Below, piece after piece: positions 48,778 through 56,775 of a stretch of 64,000 nt of DNA. How positions within the stretch are numbered: position 1 is the stretch's first letter; every line of letters starts with the position of its first letter. A program made the position numbers and the translations under genes. The notes beneath the pieces were generated by a model. The model worked only from the letters and a program-made list of their open reading frames with translations, searched no databases and was not told the origin of the DNA. The stretch is from an uncultured Oscillospiraceae bacterium (GTDB lineage Bacteria > Bacillota > Clostridia > Oscillospirales > Oscillospiraceae), in NCBI GenBank assembly GCA_934597175.1, contig CAKTQR010000002.1:1-64000 (forward strand), given 5' to 3'.

Positions 48778-49671
48778 TTATTTTGCTCTCGGATGAGCCT
48801 TGTTGTAAACATCCTTCAGCTGCTTATTTACAAGCTGAGAGTATATCTGTGTCGACGATATATCGGCATGCCCGAGCATTTCCTGAATGGAATGAAGATC
48901 AGCGCCGTTTTCAAGCAGATGCGCTGCAAACGAATGACGCAGTGTGTGCGGAGTGATCGTCTTTTCTATGTGAGCTTTTTGCTGATAGGACTTGATTATC
49001 TTCCAGAAGCCCTGCCTTGACATTCTCTCGCCGCTTACATTGACAAACAGCGCCTGCTCGTTGGGCATTGCTATCATCTGCGGACGGATAAATTCGATGT
49101 ACTCTGAAAGCGCCTTTATCGCAGTTGAATAAAGCGGGATAAAACGCTCCTTATCCTTGCTGAAGCAGCGGACGACACCGGCGGAGGTGTTGACATCGTT
49201 TATATTAAGTGCGATAAGCTCGCTGACCCTTATGCCGGTTGCGTAAAGAAGCTCGAGCATTGCCCTGTCTCTGTAGCCCTTTGCATCGGTGCACGAGGGC
49301 TGCTCAAGCAGAAGCTCAACTTCCTTGCTGGTAAGTATCTGCGGAAGCTTCTGCGTAGCTTTATCGGGAACAAGCTTGGCCGCCGGGCTTTCTTCAATAT
49401 AGCCATCCGTAACCAGCACACCGTAAAAGCACTTGACGGAAGCGATCGCACGGCTGACTGTTGCGACAGATTTGCCGTTGCCCTTAAGCCAGCTTATATA
49501 ATCGGCAAGCTCCTCCTCTGTCGCTTTATCAAGAGTCTCATCCACATGCGACTCCATATACTCGCTCAACTGCCTGATATCTCGCAGATATGAACTGAGG
49601 GTATTCTGTGAACACTTTTTAACTTCAGTAAGGTACTTGTTGAAAATTTCAAGGCACTCTGAATTAAGCAT
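48778..49671 (-). CDS. xerD: Tyrosine recombinase XerD-type
   Basis: A 297-aa tyrosine recombinase of normal Xer length. N-terminal core-binding domain (FNKYLTEVKKCSQNTLSSYL). Catalytic residues: Arg in YATGIRVSELIALN (about 147), Lys in SKDKERFIPL, HTLRHSFAAHLLENGAD (about 241), LGHADISSTQIYSQL with the Tyr (about 276). It likely resolves chromosome dimers at dif. Neighbouring gene order (a SpoIIM-like gene then xerD) echoes the Bacillus spoIIM-xerD region. Its coexistence with the 331-aa Xer at 30.4 kb is noted under findings. Confidence 0.92.
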   Translation of the reverse strand: MLNSECLEIFNKYLTEVKKCSQNTLSSYLRDIRQLSEYMESHVDETLDKATEEELADYISWLKGNGKSVATVSRAIASVKCFYGVLVTDGYIEESPAAKLVPDKATQKLPQILTSKEVELLLEQPSCTDAKGYRDRAMLELLYATGIRVSELIALNINDVNTSAGVVRCFSKDKERFIPLYSTAIKALSEYIEFIRPQMIAMPNEQALFVNVSGERMSRQGFWKIIKSYQQKAHIEKTITPHTLRHSFAAHLLENGADLHSIQEMLGHADISSTQIYSQLVNKQLKDVYNKAHPRAK

Positions 49672-49687
49672 TCAACCGACCCCCTTT

Positions 49688-50221
49688 CTAAAAGACTATA
49701 TTTACATCGGAAACTCCGATCACTGACAAGATAACAAACGCAGCGCCGAGCACAAGCGTTTTTATAAGTTCCGCCTTGAATCTTCTGTCGCTGCGGATCT
49801 TTGCATACAGCCTCTTTGCAGAGGCAGCGGAGCTGCACGAAAGAGCCAGAGCGGAAAAAATGAGCACCAAAACTGCGGAAAAAGCTTTGGCGATAAGTAC
49901 AACGCTCAGCTTATCACCCGGCATTATGGTAGCCAAAGACATAGACAGCAAAAGCCCGAAAGCAAAATTCAGCACGGGAAGCAAAACCGTTCCGATGACT
50001 GAAAAAGCCGTCAGCTGCACAAGCAGCAGAAATAAAATGCAACCAAAAACCCGGTAGTCCAGATTGACTATCGAATAGGTATCATTCACCGCAGACGGGA
50101 ACGATGGCTTCGAAAGAACATATGCGCCGACGCCGAGCATAAAAGCCAGACACATCAACAATAAACCGGAATTATCAACACGAAGCTGACGAGCCGGTTT
50201 ACTAAGCAATTCAGTTTTCAT
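49688..50221 (-). CDS. Multi-pass membrane protein, possibly SpoIIM
   Basis: A 177-aa protein with about five membrane helices (LLLMCLAFMLGVGAYVL, VFGCILFLLLVQLTAFSVIG, LLPVLNFAFGLLLSMSLATI, LIAKAFSAVLVLIFSALALS, TLVLGAAFVILSVIGVS). Length, topology and the position directly before xerD resemble stage II sporulation protein M, a part of the engulfment machinery, but the sequence similarity I can judge by eye is weak. It has its own promoter (50295-50323). Confidence 0.5.
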   Translation of the reverse strand: MKTELLSKPARQLRVDNSGLLLMCLAFMLGVGAYVLSKPSFPSAVNDTYSIVNLDYRVFGCILFLLLVQLTAFSVIGTVLLPVLNFAFGLLLSMSLATIMPGDKLSVVLIAKAFSAVLVLIFSALALSCSSAASAKRLYAKIRSDRRFKAELIKTLVLGAAFVILSVIGVSDVNIVF

Positions 50222-50294
50222 AACGTTACCTCAAACGCAGCCTTTTGACCACAGAGAATAACGGATAAATTTACATAATAACTTAGGTAAACTA

Positions 50295-50323
50295 AATATA
50301 ATACAAATTCTCGGTGTAATCAA
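50295..50323 (-). promoter_or_regulatory. Promoter of the SpoIIM-like gene
   Basis: Minus strand TTGATT (50323-50318) and TATATT (50300-50295), spacer 17 bp. It lies in the 317-bp gene-free region 50222-50538, which otherwise holds AT-rich DNA and the tandem repeat at 50365-50392. Confidence 0.6.
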
Positions 50324-50364
50324 GGCTTTTTAATAAAAATGATGATTTTTGTTAATTATGACCG

Positions 50365-50392
50365 TATATTATGTTAACTATATTATGTTAAC
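50365..50392 (+). repeat. Tandem 14-bp repeat resembling Xer half-sites
   Basis: TATATTATGTTAAC occurs twice head to tail. The unit contains TTATGTTAAC, close to the right arm of bacterial dif sites (E. coli TTATGTTAAAT). It lies 0.7 kb upstream of xerD. No matching left arm is present, so it is not a full dif. Confidence 0.5.
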
Positions 50393-50538
50393 TAAGATAC
50401 TGCCCTTTCTCACTTGCCTGAACTCACAGTAATTTTTCACTAGATTTCGTAATCAGTCGCTGATTACATCACAACATGTAGGTAATCACTTATAATTATG
50501 TAAACCACGCTGACGCTTTACAAATAGTTATTGAAAAT

Positions 50539-50952
50539 TCATGATTTGCGCCTTTTGCGTAATTTTTTGTTACTTTTAGCTAAATTGAGCTTGCTTCCTA
50601 TGTAGCTGCTCACCAGCGATATGGCTATTATTTTGCCTATCGATGCCGCCTGAGGTGCTTTCATATCAAGCAAAAACGCAACCATGATTATAAGTCCGGC
50701 ATACACCAGACCTGCGATCAGACCGTTTAAGCTCCCCCCTTCCCTACCGGATGAACGAGCCGTTATACCGCATGCAAGACCTGCGATTATGTTAATTGCG
50801 ATGAGTGCAATGCCTATGCTTCCCTCGTCAAGCTTGCCGCTTTGCATGAGCGCAGATGCCGCCAATAGCAAAACTATCGTCGCTGCCAAGCCGACGATCA
50901 CCGACAGCACTATTGCGCCGCCGTTTACTTTTATCGTTTTCGATGACTGCAA
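50539..50952 (-). CDS. TIGR04086 family membrane protein
   Basis: A 137-aa protein with four membrane helices (VLSVIVGLAATIVLLLAASA, IGIALIAINIIAGLACGITA, LNGLIAGLVYAGLIIMVAFLL and IGKIIAISLVSSYIGSKL) and a very basic C-terminus (KSNKKLRKRRKS). It matches the TIGR04086 (YrzE-like) family, usually next to yajC, as here. The start is TTG at 50952, in the T-run of the yajC terminator with GGGGGGA as ribosome site. Function unknown. Confidence 0.82.
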   Translation of the reverse strand: MQSSKTIKVNGGAIVLSVIVGLAATIVLLLAASALMQSGKLDEGSIGIALIAINIIAGLACGITARSSGREGGSLNGLIAGLVYAGLIIMVAFLLDMKAPQAASIGKIIAISLVSSYIGSKLNLAKSNKKLRKRRKS

Positions 50953-51007
50953 AAAAATCCCCCCGAACTAAAGATGTTTGTACATCTTATTAGCTCAGGG
51001 GGATTTT
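50951..51007 (-). terminator. yajC terminator carrying the next gene's start signals
   Basis: On the minus strand AAATCCCCC pairs with GGGGGGATTT around an inner GATGT/ACATC hairpin; the T-run follows. The TTG start of the TIGR04086 gene uses the last two T of the run, and the G-rich 3' arm is its only candidate ribosome binding site. Confidence 0.75.
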
Positions 51008-51018
51008 AATGCTATTTT

Positions 51019-51336
51019 TTACTTCTTAGCGTTTGCTTTGGCCTCGGCAGCCTCTGCTCTGACATTGCTGCTGACTGCCCACTTCTTAAACTTAATGCGG
51101 ACTCTGTCTTCACCGGTCTCGATGGTGAGGTTGTCTTCGGTAACATTTACAACAACGCCCATGATGCCGCCGATGGTAACGATCTCGTCACCGACGGTGA
51201 GTGCATTACGCATAGCCTCGATCTTCTTCTGCTTCTTTTTCTCAGGTCTGATCATGATAAAGTACATGATGAGGAAGAAAACAACAAGAACGAGGATCAT
51301 TGACAGATTGCCGCCGCCTGCATTTGAGGTTAACAT
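51019..51336 (-). CDS. yajC: Preprotein translocase subunit YajC
   Basis: A 105-aa protein with an N-terminal membrane helix (LSMILVLVVFFLIMYFIMI), the motif IRPEKKKQKKIEAMRNALTV and GDEIVTIGGIMGVVVNVTED, diagnostic for YajC, an accessory of SecDF. It is the usual partner downstream of tgt, here 81 bp away. Confidence 0.95.
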   Translation of the reverse strand: MLTSNAGGGNLSMILVLVVFFLIMYFIMIRPEKKKQKKIEAMRNALTVGDEIVTIGGIMGVVVNVTEDNLTIETGEDRVRIKFKKWAVSSNVRAEAAEAKANAKK

Positions 51337-51417
51337 TAGTATACTCCTTAAATCAAAAAATTTATTTTTATTATACGAGGAACATTATACATATTAAACA
51401 CGCTCTTTTCAAGTGTT

Positions 51418-52548
51418 TTATATTCTCGTATCCAATAATTTTGAATATTTGCCCCTGAACTTGCCGAAGCTGCCTTCTTCGAGTGCACTGCGGATGTTTT
51501 CCATAAGCTTATTATAGAAATAAAGATTATGCATTACGGCAAAGCGCATGGCGAGCATTTCGTTGGCCTTGAACAAATGGCGGATGTACGCTCGGTTATA
51601 TCTTCTGCACACGGGGCAGTCGCACTCGGGGTCAATGGGGTTATCGTCGGTCATGTACTTTTCATTTTTGATGTTGATAATTCCGCTCCAAGTGAAAAGA
51701 TGTCCGTGTCTGCCGTTTCGTGCCGGCATAACGCAGTCGAAAAAGTCAACGCCACGGTAAACGCTCTCGATAATATTCCCCGGAGTGCCGACACCCATCA
51801 AATAACGGGGCTTGTCCTTGGGCATATATTCCTCGACGGCCTCAATGGTGTCGTACATTTCCTGGTGGGTCTCCCCTACCGCAAGTCCGCCGATGGCGTA
51901 GCCCGGGAGGTCAAGCTCGGCTATTTTCTTCATGTGCTCGATCCTGATATCGGCAAAGGTCGCACCCTGATTTATGCCGAAAAGCATCTGTCCGGGATTG
52001 ACCGCATCGTCCATACTGTTGTACTCGCTGAGCGCCGTCTTGCACCTCGCAAGCCATCTGTAGGTACGGTCGCAGGACCTTTGCACATAGTCACGGGGCG
52101 AGGGTATCTTGATGCACTCGTCAAACGCCATGGCGATATCCGCACCGAGGTTTGACTGAATTCTCATGCTCTCCTCGGGACCCATGAAGATGTGTCTGCC
52201 GTCGATGTGGGAATTAAACTTTACACCCTCTTCGTTTATCTTGCGCAGGCTTGCAAGCGAAAAGATCTGAAATCCGCCGCTGTCGGTGAGAATGGGTCTG
52301 TCCCAAGTCATGAACTTATGAAGCCCGCCCATGCTTTTGACGACCTCGTCGCCGGGTCTTAAGTGAAGATGGTAGGTGTTTGAAAGCTCTACCTGACAGC
52401 CGATGGTTTCAAGGTCTTCTGCCGATAGTGCGCCCTTTATCGCCGCTGCCGTACCGACATTCATGAAAACCGGCGTCTGCACAGTTCCGTGCGGGGTCTC
52501 AAGCTCGCCCCGTCTGGCGTGGCCTTCCTGTTTTTTTAATGTGTACAT
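51418..52548 (-). CDS. tgt: Queuine tRNA-ribosyltransferase
   Basis: A 376-aa TIM-barrel enzyme exchanging guanine-34 for preQ1 in tRNAs with GUN anticodons. Landmarks: TPVFMNVGTAAAIKG, LTDSGGFQIFSLA with the catalytic Asp (about residue 90), GGLAVGETHQEMYD (about 224), FDCVMPARNGRHGHLFT (about 270) and the zinc site CDCPVCRRYNRAYIRHL with a later His (about 307). Forms the queA-tgt-yajC set. Confidence 0.96.
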   Translation of the reverse strand: MYTLKKQEGHARRGELETPHGTVQTPVFMNVGTAAAIKGALSAEDLETIGCQVELSNTYHLHLRPGDEVVKSMGGLHKFMTWDRPILTDSGGFQIFSLASLRKINEEGVKFNSHIDGRHIFMGPEESMRIQSNLGADIAMAFDECIKIPSPRDYVQRSCDRTYRWLARCKTALSEYNSMDDAVNPGQMLFGINQGATFADIRIEHMKKIAELDLPGYAIGGLAVGETHQEMYDTIEAVEEYMPKDKPRYLMGVGTPGNIIESVYRGVDFFDCVMPARNGRHGHLFTWSGIINIKNEKYMTDDNPIDPECDCPVCRRYNRAYIRHLFKANEMLAMRFAVMHNLYFYNKLMENIRSALEEGSFGKFRGKYSKLLDTRI

Positions 52549-52567
52549 AGGTTTCCTGCCTTACTAA

Positions 52568-53590
52568 TTATTCGATCATCATGGCATCGCCAAATGAAAA
52601 AAACCTATACCGTTCCTTGACTGCCGTGTTGTATGCGTTAAGAATATGCTCCCTGCCCGCCAAGGCGGAGACAAGCATTATAAGCGTGCTCTCCGGCAGA
52701 TGGAAGTTCGTTATCAGCGCATCGATGCACTTGAACTTATATCCCGGATAGATAAAGATATTCGTCCAGCCGGAGGTCGCCTGAAGAACGCCGTCCTCGG
52801 TCGTAAAGCTTTCAAGTGTGCGGCATGAGGTCGTGCCGACGGCGATGACCCTGCCCCCTGCCCTTTTGACGGCATTGACGGTCTCGGCGGTCTCGTCGGG
52901 AACGATGCAAAACTCTGAGTGCATTTCGTGATCTTCGATTTTGTCCGCTTTAACCGGTCTGAATGTTCCGAGTCCGACATGCAGCGTCACATAGCATATC
53001 TTAACGCCCACGTCCGCTATCTCCTCCAGCAGCTCCTTTGTGAAATGCAGGCCCGCCGTCGGCGCTGCGGCGCTGCCGAGCTCCTTGGAATAAACGGTCT
53101 GATAGCGCTCGGAATCCTGCAGCTCCTCCTTGATATACGGCGGAAGCGGCATCTTGCCCAAGCGTTCGAGAATTTCGAGAAAAATGCCCTCGTAGCTGAA
53201 CTTGACTATCCTGTTTCCGCCGAGCGTAACTTCCTGCACGACGGCGGTCAGCTCACCGTTTCCGAATACAAGCTCTTGCCCGGGCTTGGTCTTCCTGCCC
53301 GGACGGCTCAGGCACTCCCAGCGGTTATCGCCGAGGTCCTTGAGCAAAACGAGCTCAACTGCTCCGCCCGTCGGTCTTGAGCCGATGAGTCTTGCAGGCA
53401 GCACTCTTGAGTCGTTGAGCACAAGGCAGTCGCCCTCGTGGAGATACTGCTTTATATCATAAAAATGCTTGTGTTCTATCTCGCCCGTCTGCTTATTTAA
53501 ATGCAAAAGGCGTGATGTATCCCTTTTTTCAAGCGGAGTTTGCGCTATAAGCTCCTCCGGCAGGTAAAAGTCAAAATCTGATTTATTCAT
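52568..53590 (-). CDS. queA: S-adenosylmethionine:tRNA ribosyltransferase-isomerase
   Basis: A 340-aa QueA transferring ribosyl from SAM to preQ1-tRNA to give epoxyqueuosine. It starts NKSDFDFYLPEELIAQTPL and contains RDTSRLLHLN, GDCLVLNDSRVLPARLIG (about 53), AAPTAGLHFT (about 185), HVGLGTFRPVK (about 216) and TNFHLPESTLIMLVSA (about 300). Its start overlaps the stop of the SpoIID-domain gene by 4 bp. Confidence 0.96.
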   Translation of the reverse strand: MNKSDFDFYLPEELIAQTPLEKRDTSRLLHLNKQTGEIEHKHFYDIKQYLHEGDCLVLNDSRVLPARLIGSRPTGGAVELVLLKDLGDNRWECLSRPGRKTKPGQELVFGNGELTAVVQEVTLGGNRIVKFSYEGIFLEILERLGKMPLPPYIKEELQDSERYQTVYSKELGSAAAPTAGLHFTKELLEEIADVGVKICYVTLHVGLGTFRPVKADKIEDHEMHSEFCIVPDETAETVNAVKRAGGRVIAVGTTSCRTLESFTTEDGVLQATSGWTNIFIYPGYKFKCIDALITNFHLPESTLIMLVSALAGREHILNAYNTAVKERYRFFSFGDAMMIE

Positions 53591-55071
53591 CCTAAATATG
53601 CTCCGCTAAAATAAAAATCAATAATATCTTCACAGCTTGCGCCCTTGTTAAGCGCCATTGCGTATGCGCCCCACTGGCTCATACCGCAATTATGCCCCCA
53701 GCCGCTGCCCTTGAACACCCAAATGCGTTCCTTTTGGTCGTTTTCATAGCTTGTGACATCGTATCTGAGGCTGTTAAAGCCAGTGATCCTGAAGCAATCC
53801 TCGCCCAAAAGCGTGACTGTCTTGCCGGTCGTATCGCTGAAAACAAGCTTTATAACATTGCCCATATCGGATTTTGTGACCTTGATATCCGCAATATCGG
53901 CAAGCTCATAATCGCTCATGGCGAGTCTGTACAGGACATTGGCATCATATAGCTCGGTTTTCCATGACTTATTATAATATTCGATATCCTTTTCATTGTC
54001 GTCCTTAACGCCGCTTAGGTACGCACGCTTTTGCGAAAAAACATTTGCGCTGCTGTCGGTCGCACCGCCGTCGGATGACATGTAATACACCTTGCATACC
54101 GTACCCCTGTACCGCACATACTCGCCCGCAGTTGCGGCGGCAGCCTTGTTCGTGCTCTCGACAGTGCCTGTGACGCCACGGTAGACCTGACTGTATGTAT
54201 CGTTTCTGACATCAAAGCCACGGTCGATGTATGCATTTATGTTGTTCATGGCGTAAGTCCTTGCGCAAGCGCCCTGAGCTTTCAGTGCCTCCTGCGGCCA
54301 ATCGCCGTGCATCTCATACGGCAAAACGCCCATTACATAGTCTTCAAGGTCAACGAAGTTTATGACCGTGAGCGCAGCACCGGAGCGGATGTATTGAAAA
54401 TCGCCGTGATAAGCGTTTCCGCCAAACCATGTTTCAGCCTTTTCGGAGCTTGATACCGGGCGGACTGCCAGATTTGTGTCCTCGCCGACATCAAGGAGAA
54501 ATTGCAGCTCCGAGGTATCCGTCTCGGCGGCGAGTATGGAATATTTGCTGCCGGTAAAAGGCTTTGCATCCAGGCTGCGGGTTTTTATGGCAGTCAGCGT
54601 TTTTGCTTCGTCTGCATACGCACCGACGAGCACCTTATACTCCCCATTGATGTATCCGGGAAAGCCGCCCCAAAGCGTGTCGGCGTATTTCTTTGCCGAG
54701 GCAAAATCGCTGAATTTCTTGTTCAGCACCATATGCCAAGGGCCAACGACCATACCGTCGGGCAGCGTAAAGCCGTTGTCGCTCCGCATGGAAAGTGCCG
54801 TGACTTCGGTCTTGCCGAGCTCGTGAAACTGCCGTGCATAGTCAAAATACCCGAACAGATAACCGCTGCCGACGCTATTTAGAAGCCTTGCCTCGTATAC
54901 GGCAGAGCTGCCAAAGCGCAGCCCGACCTTTATCGTGTCAACGGTCACAGGCAGATCAAAATACGCAGGTGCAGGCGCAATCGCTTCGTCGGCATTTGCA
55001 GTCGGCACAGCCGCAAGGGTAAAGCAGGCTGTCAGTGCAAGCGCTATTATTTTTTTGACCGTGTTTGACAT
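53587..55071 (-). CDS. Secreted SpoIID/LytB domain protein with SPOR-like region
   Basis: A 494-aa exported protein. Signal peptide at 1-27 (IIALALTACFTLAAVPTANA). A SPOR-like repeat appears near residues 120-170 (FSDFASAKKYADTLWGGFPG, YKVLVGAYADEAKTLTAI). The C-terminal SpoIID domain (about 235-494) has VINFVDLEDYVMGVLPYEMH, EALKAQGACARTYAMNN, SSDGGATDSSANVF and WGHNCGMSQWGAYAMA. SpoIID is a lytic transglycosylase of engulfment; this may be SpoIID or a LytB-type paralogue. Cotranscription with queA is unusual functionally but overlaps by 4 bp. Confidence 0.85.
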   Translation of the reverse strand: MSNTVKKIIALALTACFTLAAVPTANADEAIAPAPAYFDLPVTVDTIKVGLRFGSSAVYEARLLNSVGSGYLFGYFDYARQFHELGKTEVTALSMRSDNGFTLPDGMVVGPWHMVLNKKFSDFASAKKYADTLWGGFPGYINGEYKVLVGAYADEAKTLTAIKTRSLDAKPFTGSKYSILAAETDTSELQFLLDVGEDTNLAVRPVSSSEKAETWFGGNAYHGDFQYIRSGAALTVINFVDLEDYVMGVLPYEMHGDWPQEALKAQGACARTYAMNNINAYIDRGFDVRNDTYSQVYRGVTGTVESTNKAAAATAGEYVRYRGTVCKVYYMSSDGGATDSSANVFSQKRAYLSGVKDDNEKDIEYYNKSWKTELYDANVLYRLAMSDYELADIADIKVTKSDMGNVIKLVFSDTTGKTVTLLGEDCFRITGFNSLRYDVTSYENDQKERIWVFKGSGWGHNCGMSQWGAYAMALNKGASCEDIIDFYFSGAYLG

Positions 55072-55205
55072 ATTGCCCGTTCCTTATCTGTATTTTGCGG
55101 AATTTCATTATAATACGGAAACGCTGCAATTTCAACGATTATATATCATATGCCGCCATGTAAATGAATATATTATTGGCAGCGATCAATGATTGGAGGC
55201 AGCAT

Positions 55206-56099
55206 ATGGTCAAAAAACCGATATTTAAAGGCTCGTGCACAGCGATTGTCACGCCCTTCGACGAGCACGGCATAAACTTCGAGAAAATGAAGGAGCTCAT
55301 TGACTTCCAGTACGATAACGGCACGGCGGCGATAGTCGTCTGCGGCACGACCGGCGAAAACGCCACCATGACCAGATACGAGCACGAGGCGCTGATAGAA
55401 TTCGTGTGCCGATATAACGAGGGTCGCATGAAGATAATTGCCGGTGTCGGCAGCAACGATACAAAAAAGGCTCTCGGATTTGCACAGTGCGCAATGAGAT
55501 GCAATGCCGACGGTATCCTGATGGTCACACCGTACTATAACAAAACAACGCAGAAGGGGCTTGTCGAGCACTTTACATATGTCGCTGACAGGGTCGACAT
55601 TCCGATGATAGTCTACAATGTCCCGAGCAGAACGAGCATCGGCATCAAGGTCGATACCTACAAGAAGCTGTCCGAGCACCCGAATATAAACGGTATTAAG
55701 GAAGCTTCGGGCGACTTCAGCCTTTTTGCCATGACAAGAGCCGTGTGCGGTGACGATCTGTATGTATGGAGCGGCAATGACGACAACACCATTCCGATGA
55801 TGTCGATGGGTGCAATAGGCGTTATATCCGTTGCGTCGAATATCGTCCCGGGCGCTGTCGCAAAGCTGTGCTCGCTGTGCCTTGACGGAAACTTCGAGGA
55901 CGCACAAAAGCTTTACTTTAAGTACGCTGCCCTATTTGCAGACCTGTTTATAGAGACAAATCCCATCCCTGTCAAGACTGCAATGAAGCACATGGGGCTT
56001 GATAACGGCAAGCTTCGTCTGCCGCTGACCACTATGTATCAGCCGAACGAGGAGCAGCTTTTAAAGACAATGACCGAGTGCGGCATCAAAATAAAGTAA
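55206..56099 (+). CDS. dapA: 4-hydroxy-tetrahydrodipicolinate synthase
   Basis: A 297-aa class I aldolase-type synthase condensing pyruvate and aspartate semialdehyde in lysine and dipicolinate synthesis. It carries GSCTAIVTPFDEHGINF, VCGTTGENATMTRYEH (about residue 45), VTPYYNKTTQKGLVEHF with the Tyr (about 133), YNVPSRTSIGI and the Schiff-base Lys in INGIKEASGDFSLF (about 165). The ATG at 55206 follows GGAGG. In a spore-former it also supplies dipicolinic acid. The 55072-55205 spacer shows no other gene. Confidence 0.94.
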   Translation: MVKKPIFKGSCTAIVTPFDEHGINFEKMKELIDFQYDNGTAAIVVCGTTGENATMTRYEHEALIEFVCRYNEGRMKIIAGVGSNDTKKALGFAQCAMRCNADGILMVTPYYNKTTQKGLVEHFTYVADRVDIPMIVYNVPSRTSIGIKVDTYKKLSEHPNINGIKEASGDFSLFAMTRAVCGDDLYVWSGNDDNTIPMMSMGAIGVISVASNIVPGAVAKLCSLCLDGNFEDAQKLYFKYAALFADLFIETNPIPVKTAMKHMGLDNGKLRLPLTTMYQPNEEQLLKTMTECGIKIK

Positions 56100-56131
56100 T
56101 AAAAAGGACACGACCGTGTCCTTTTTATTAC
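56098..56131. terminator. Bidirectional terminator of dapA and the DUF436 gene
   Basis: 12-bp stem AAAAAGGACACG/CGTGTCCTTTTT with a 2-nt centre between convergent genes. Confidence 0.88.
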
Positions 56132-56668
56132 TTATTCGGGATAGTGAGCTCGCACACCGCCTATAAGCTTCGGTCTTGTGTACGCTGCATTGACGCTTGC
56201 GCAGCCGATTGTCTTGACCGTGAGCCGCAGCGGAACGGCGACATCTTTAAGGTGCATACCGATAAGAGTGCAGCCAATATCAAGTCCGGCCTTCGCTTTG
56301 ACATGCTCGACGACGACGGGGTCTTTCATATTGTCATACACCGCCGTTGCAAACGAGCCTCCGGCCTTGGGCATCGGGCGGACGCATACCTCTTCGAGCA
56401 TGAACTTTTCCGCCGCTTCCCTTTCGATGACAAGTGCACGGTTAAGGTGCTCGCAGCACTGGGCGGCAAGGAATATGCCCTTTTCGTTAAGAACGGATAA
56501 GATGGTCGTTGCGACCTCAACGCCCGTCTCGGGCGACGAGCCCTTGCCAATGTGCTCGCCGAGTATTTCGCTGGACGAGCAGCCGACGACAACAAGGTCA
56601 CCGGATTTGAGCTTTGCTTTCTCAACAAGCTCGCTTATTGCGTTTTTTGTATCTAATGAAACATTCAT
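56132..56668 (-). CDS. DUF436/TIGR01440 family protein (YwlG-like)
   Basis: A 178-aa UPF0340 protein. Characteristic are LKSGDLVVVGCSSSEILGEH, IFLAAQCCEHLNRALVIE and GGSFATAVYDNMKDPVVVEH. Conserved Cys residues occur in GCSSS, QCCEH and GCT. The function is unknown; relatives lie near glyA in Firmicutes. Single gene here. Confidence 0.9.
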   Translation of the reverse strand: MNVSLDTKNAISELVEKAKLKSGDLVVVGCSSSEILGEHIGKGSSPETGVEVATTILSVLNEKGIFLAAQCCEHLNRALVIEREAAEKFMLEEVCVRPMPKAGGSFATAVYDNMKDPVVVEHVKAKAGLDIGCTLIGMHLKDVAVPLRLTVKTIGCASVNAAYTRPKLIGGVRAHYPE

Positions 56669-56775
56669 ATTATCATCTCCGTAGCTATATTAGCATACAT
56701 TTGAATATTTGACAACCAGGCTATATCGTAGTATTATTGTATAGCAAAATTCTACTGATTGCGAGGTGTTTCGAT

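Noticed and set aside
50365..50392. The tandem 14-bp repeat as the chromosomal dif site
   Set aside because: Only right-arm-like units are present and no XerC-type arm with a 6-bp centre can be found beside them.
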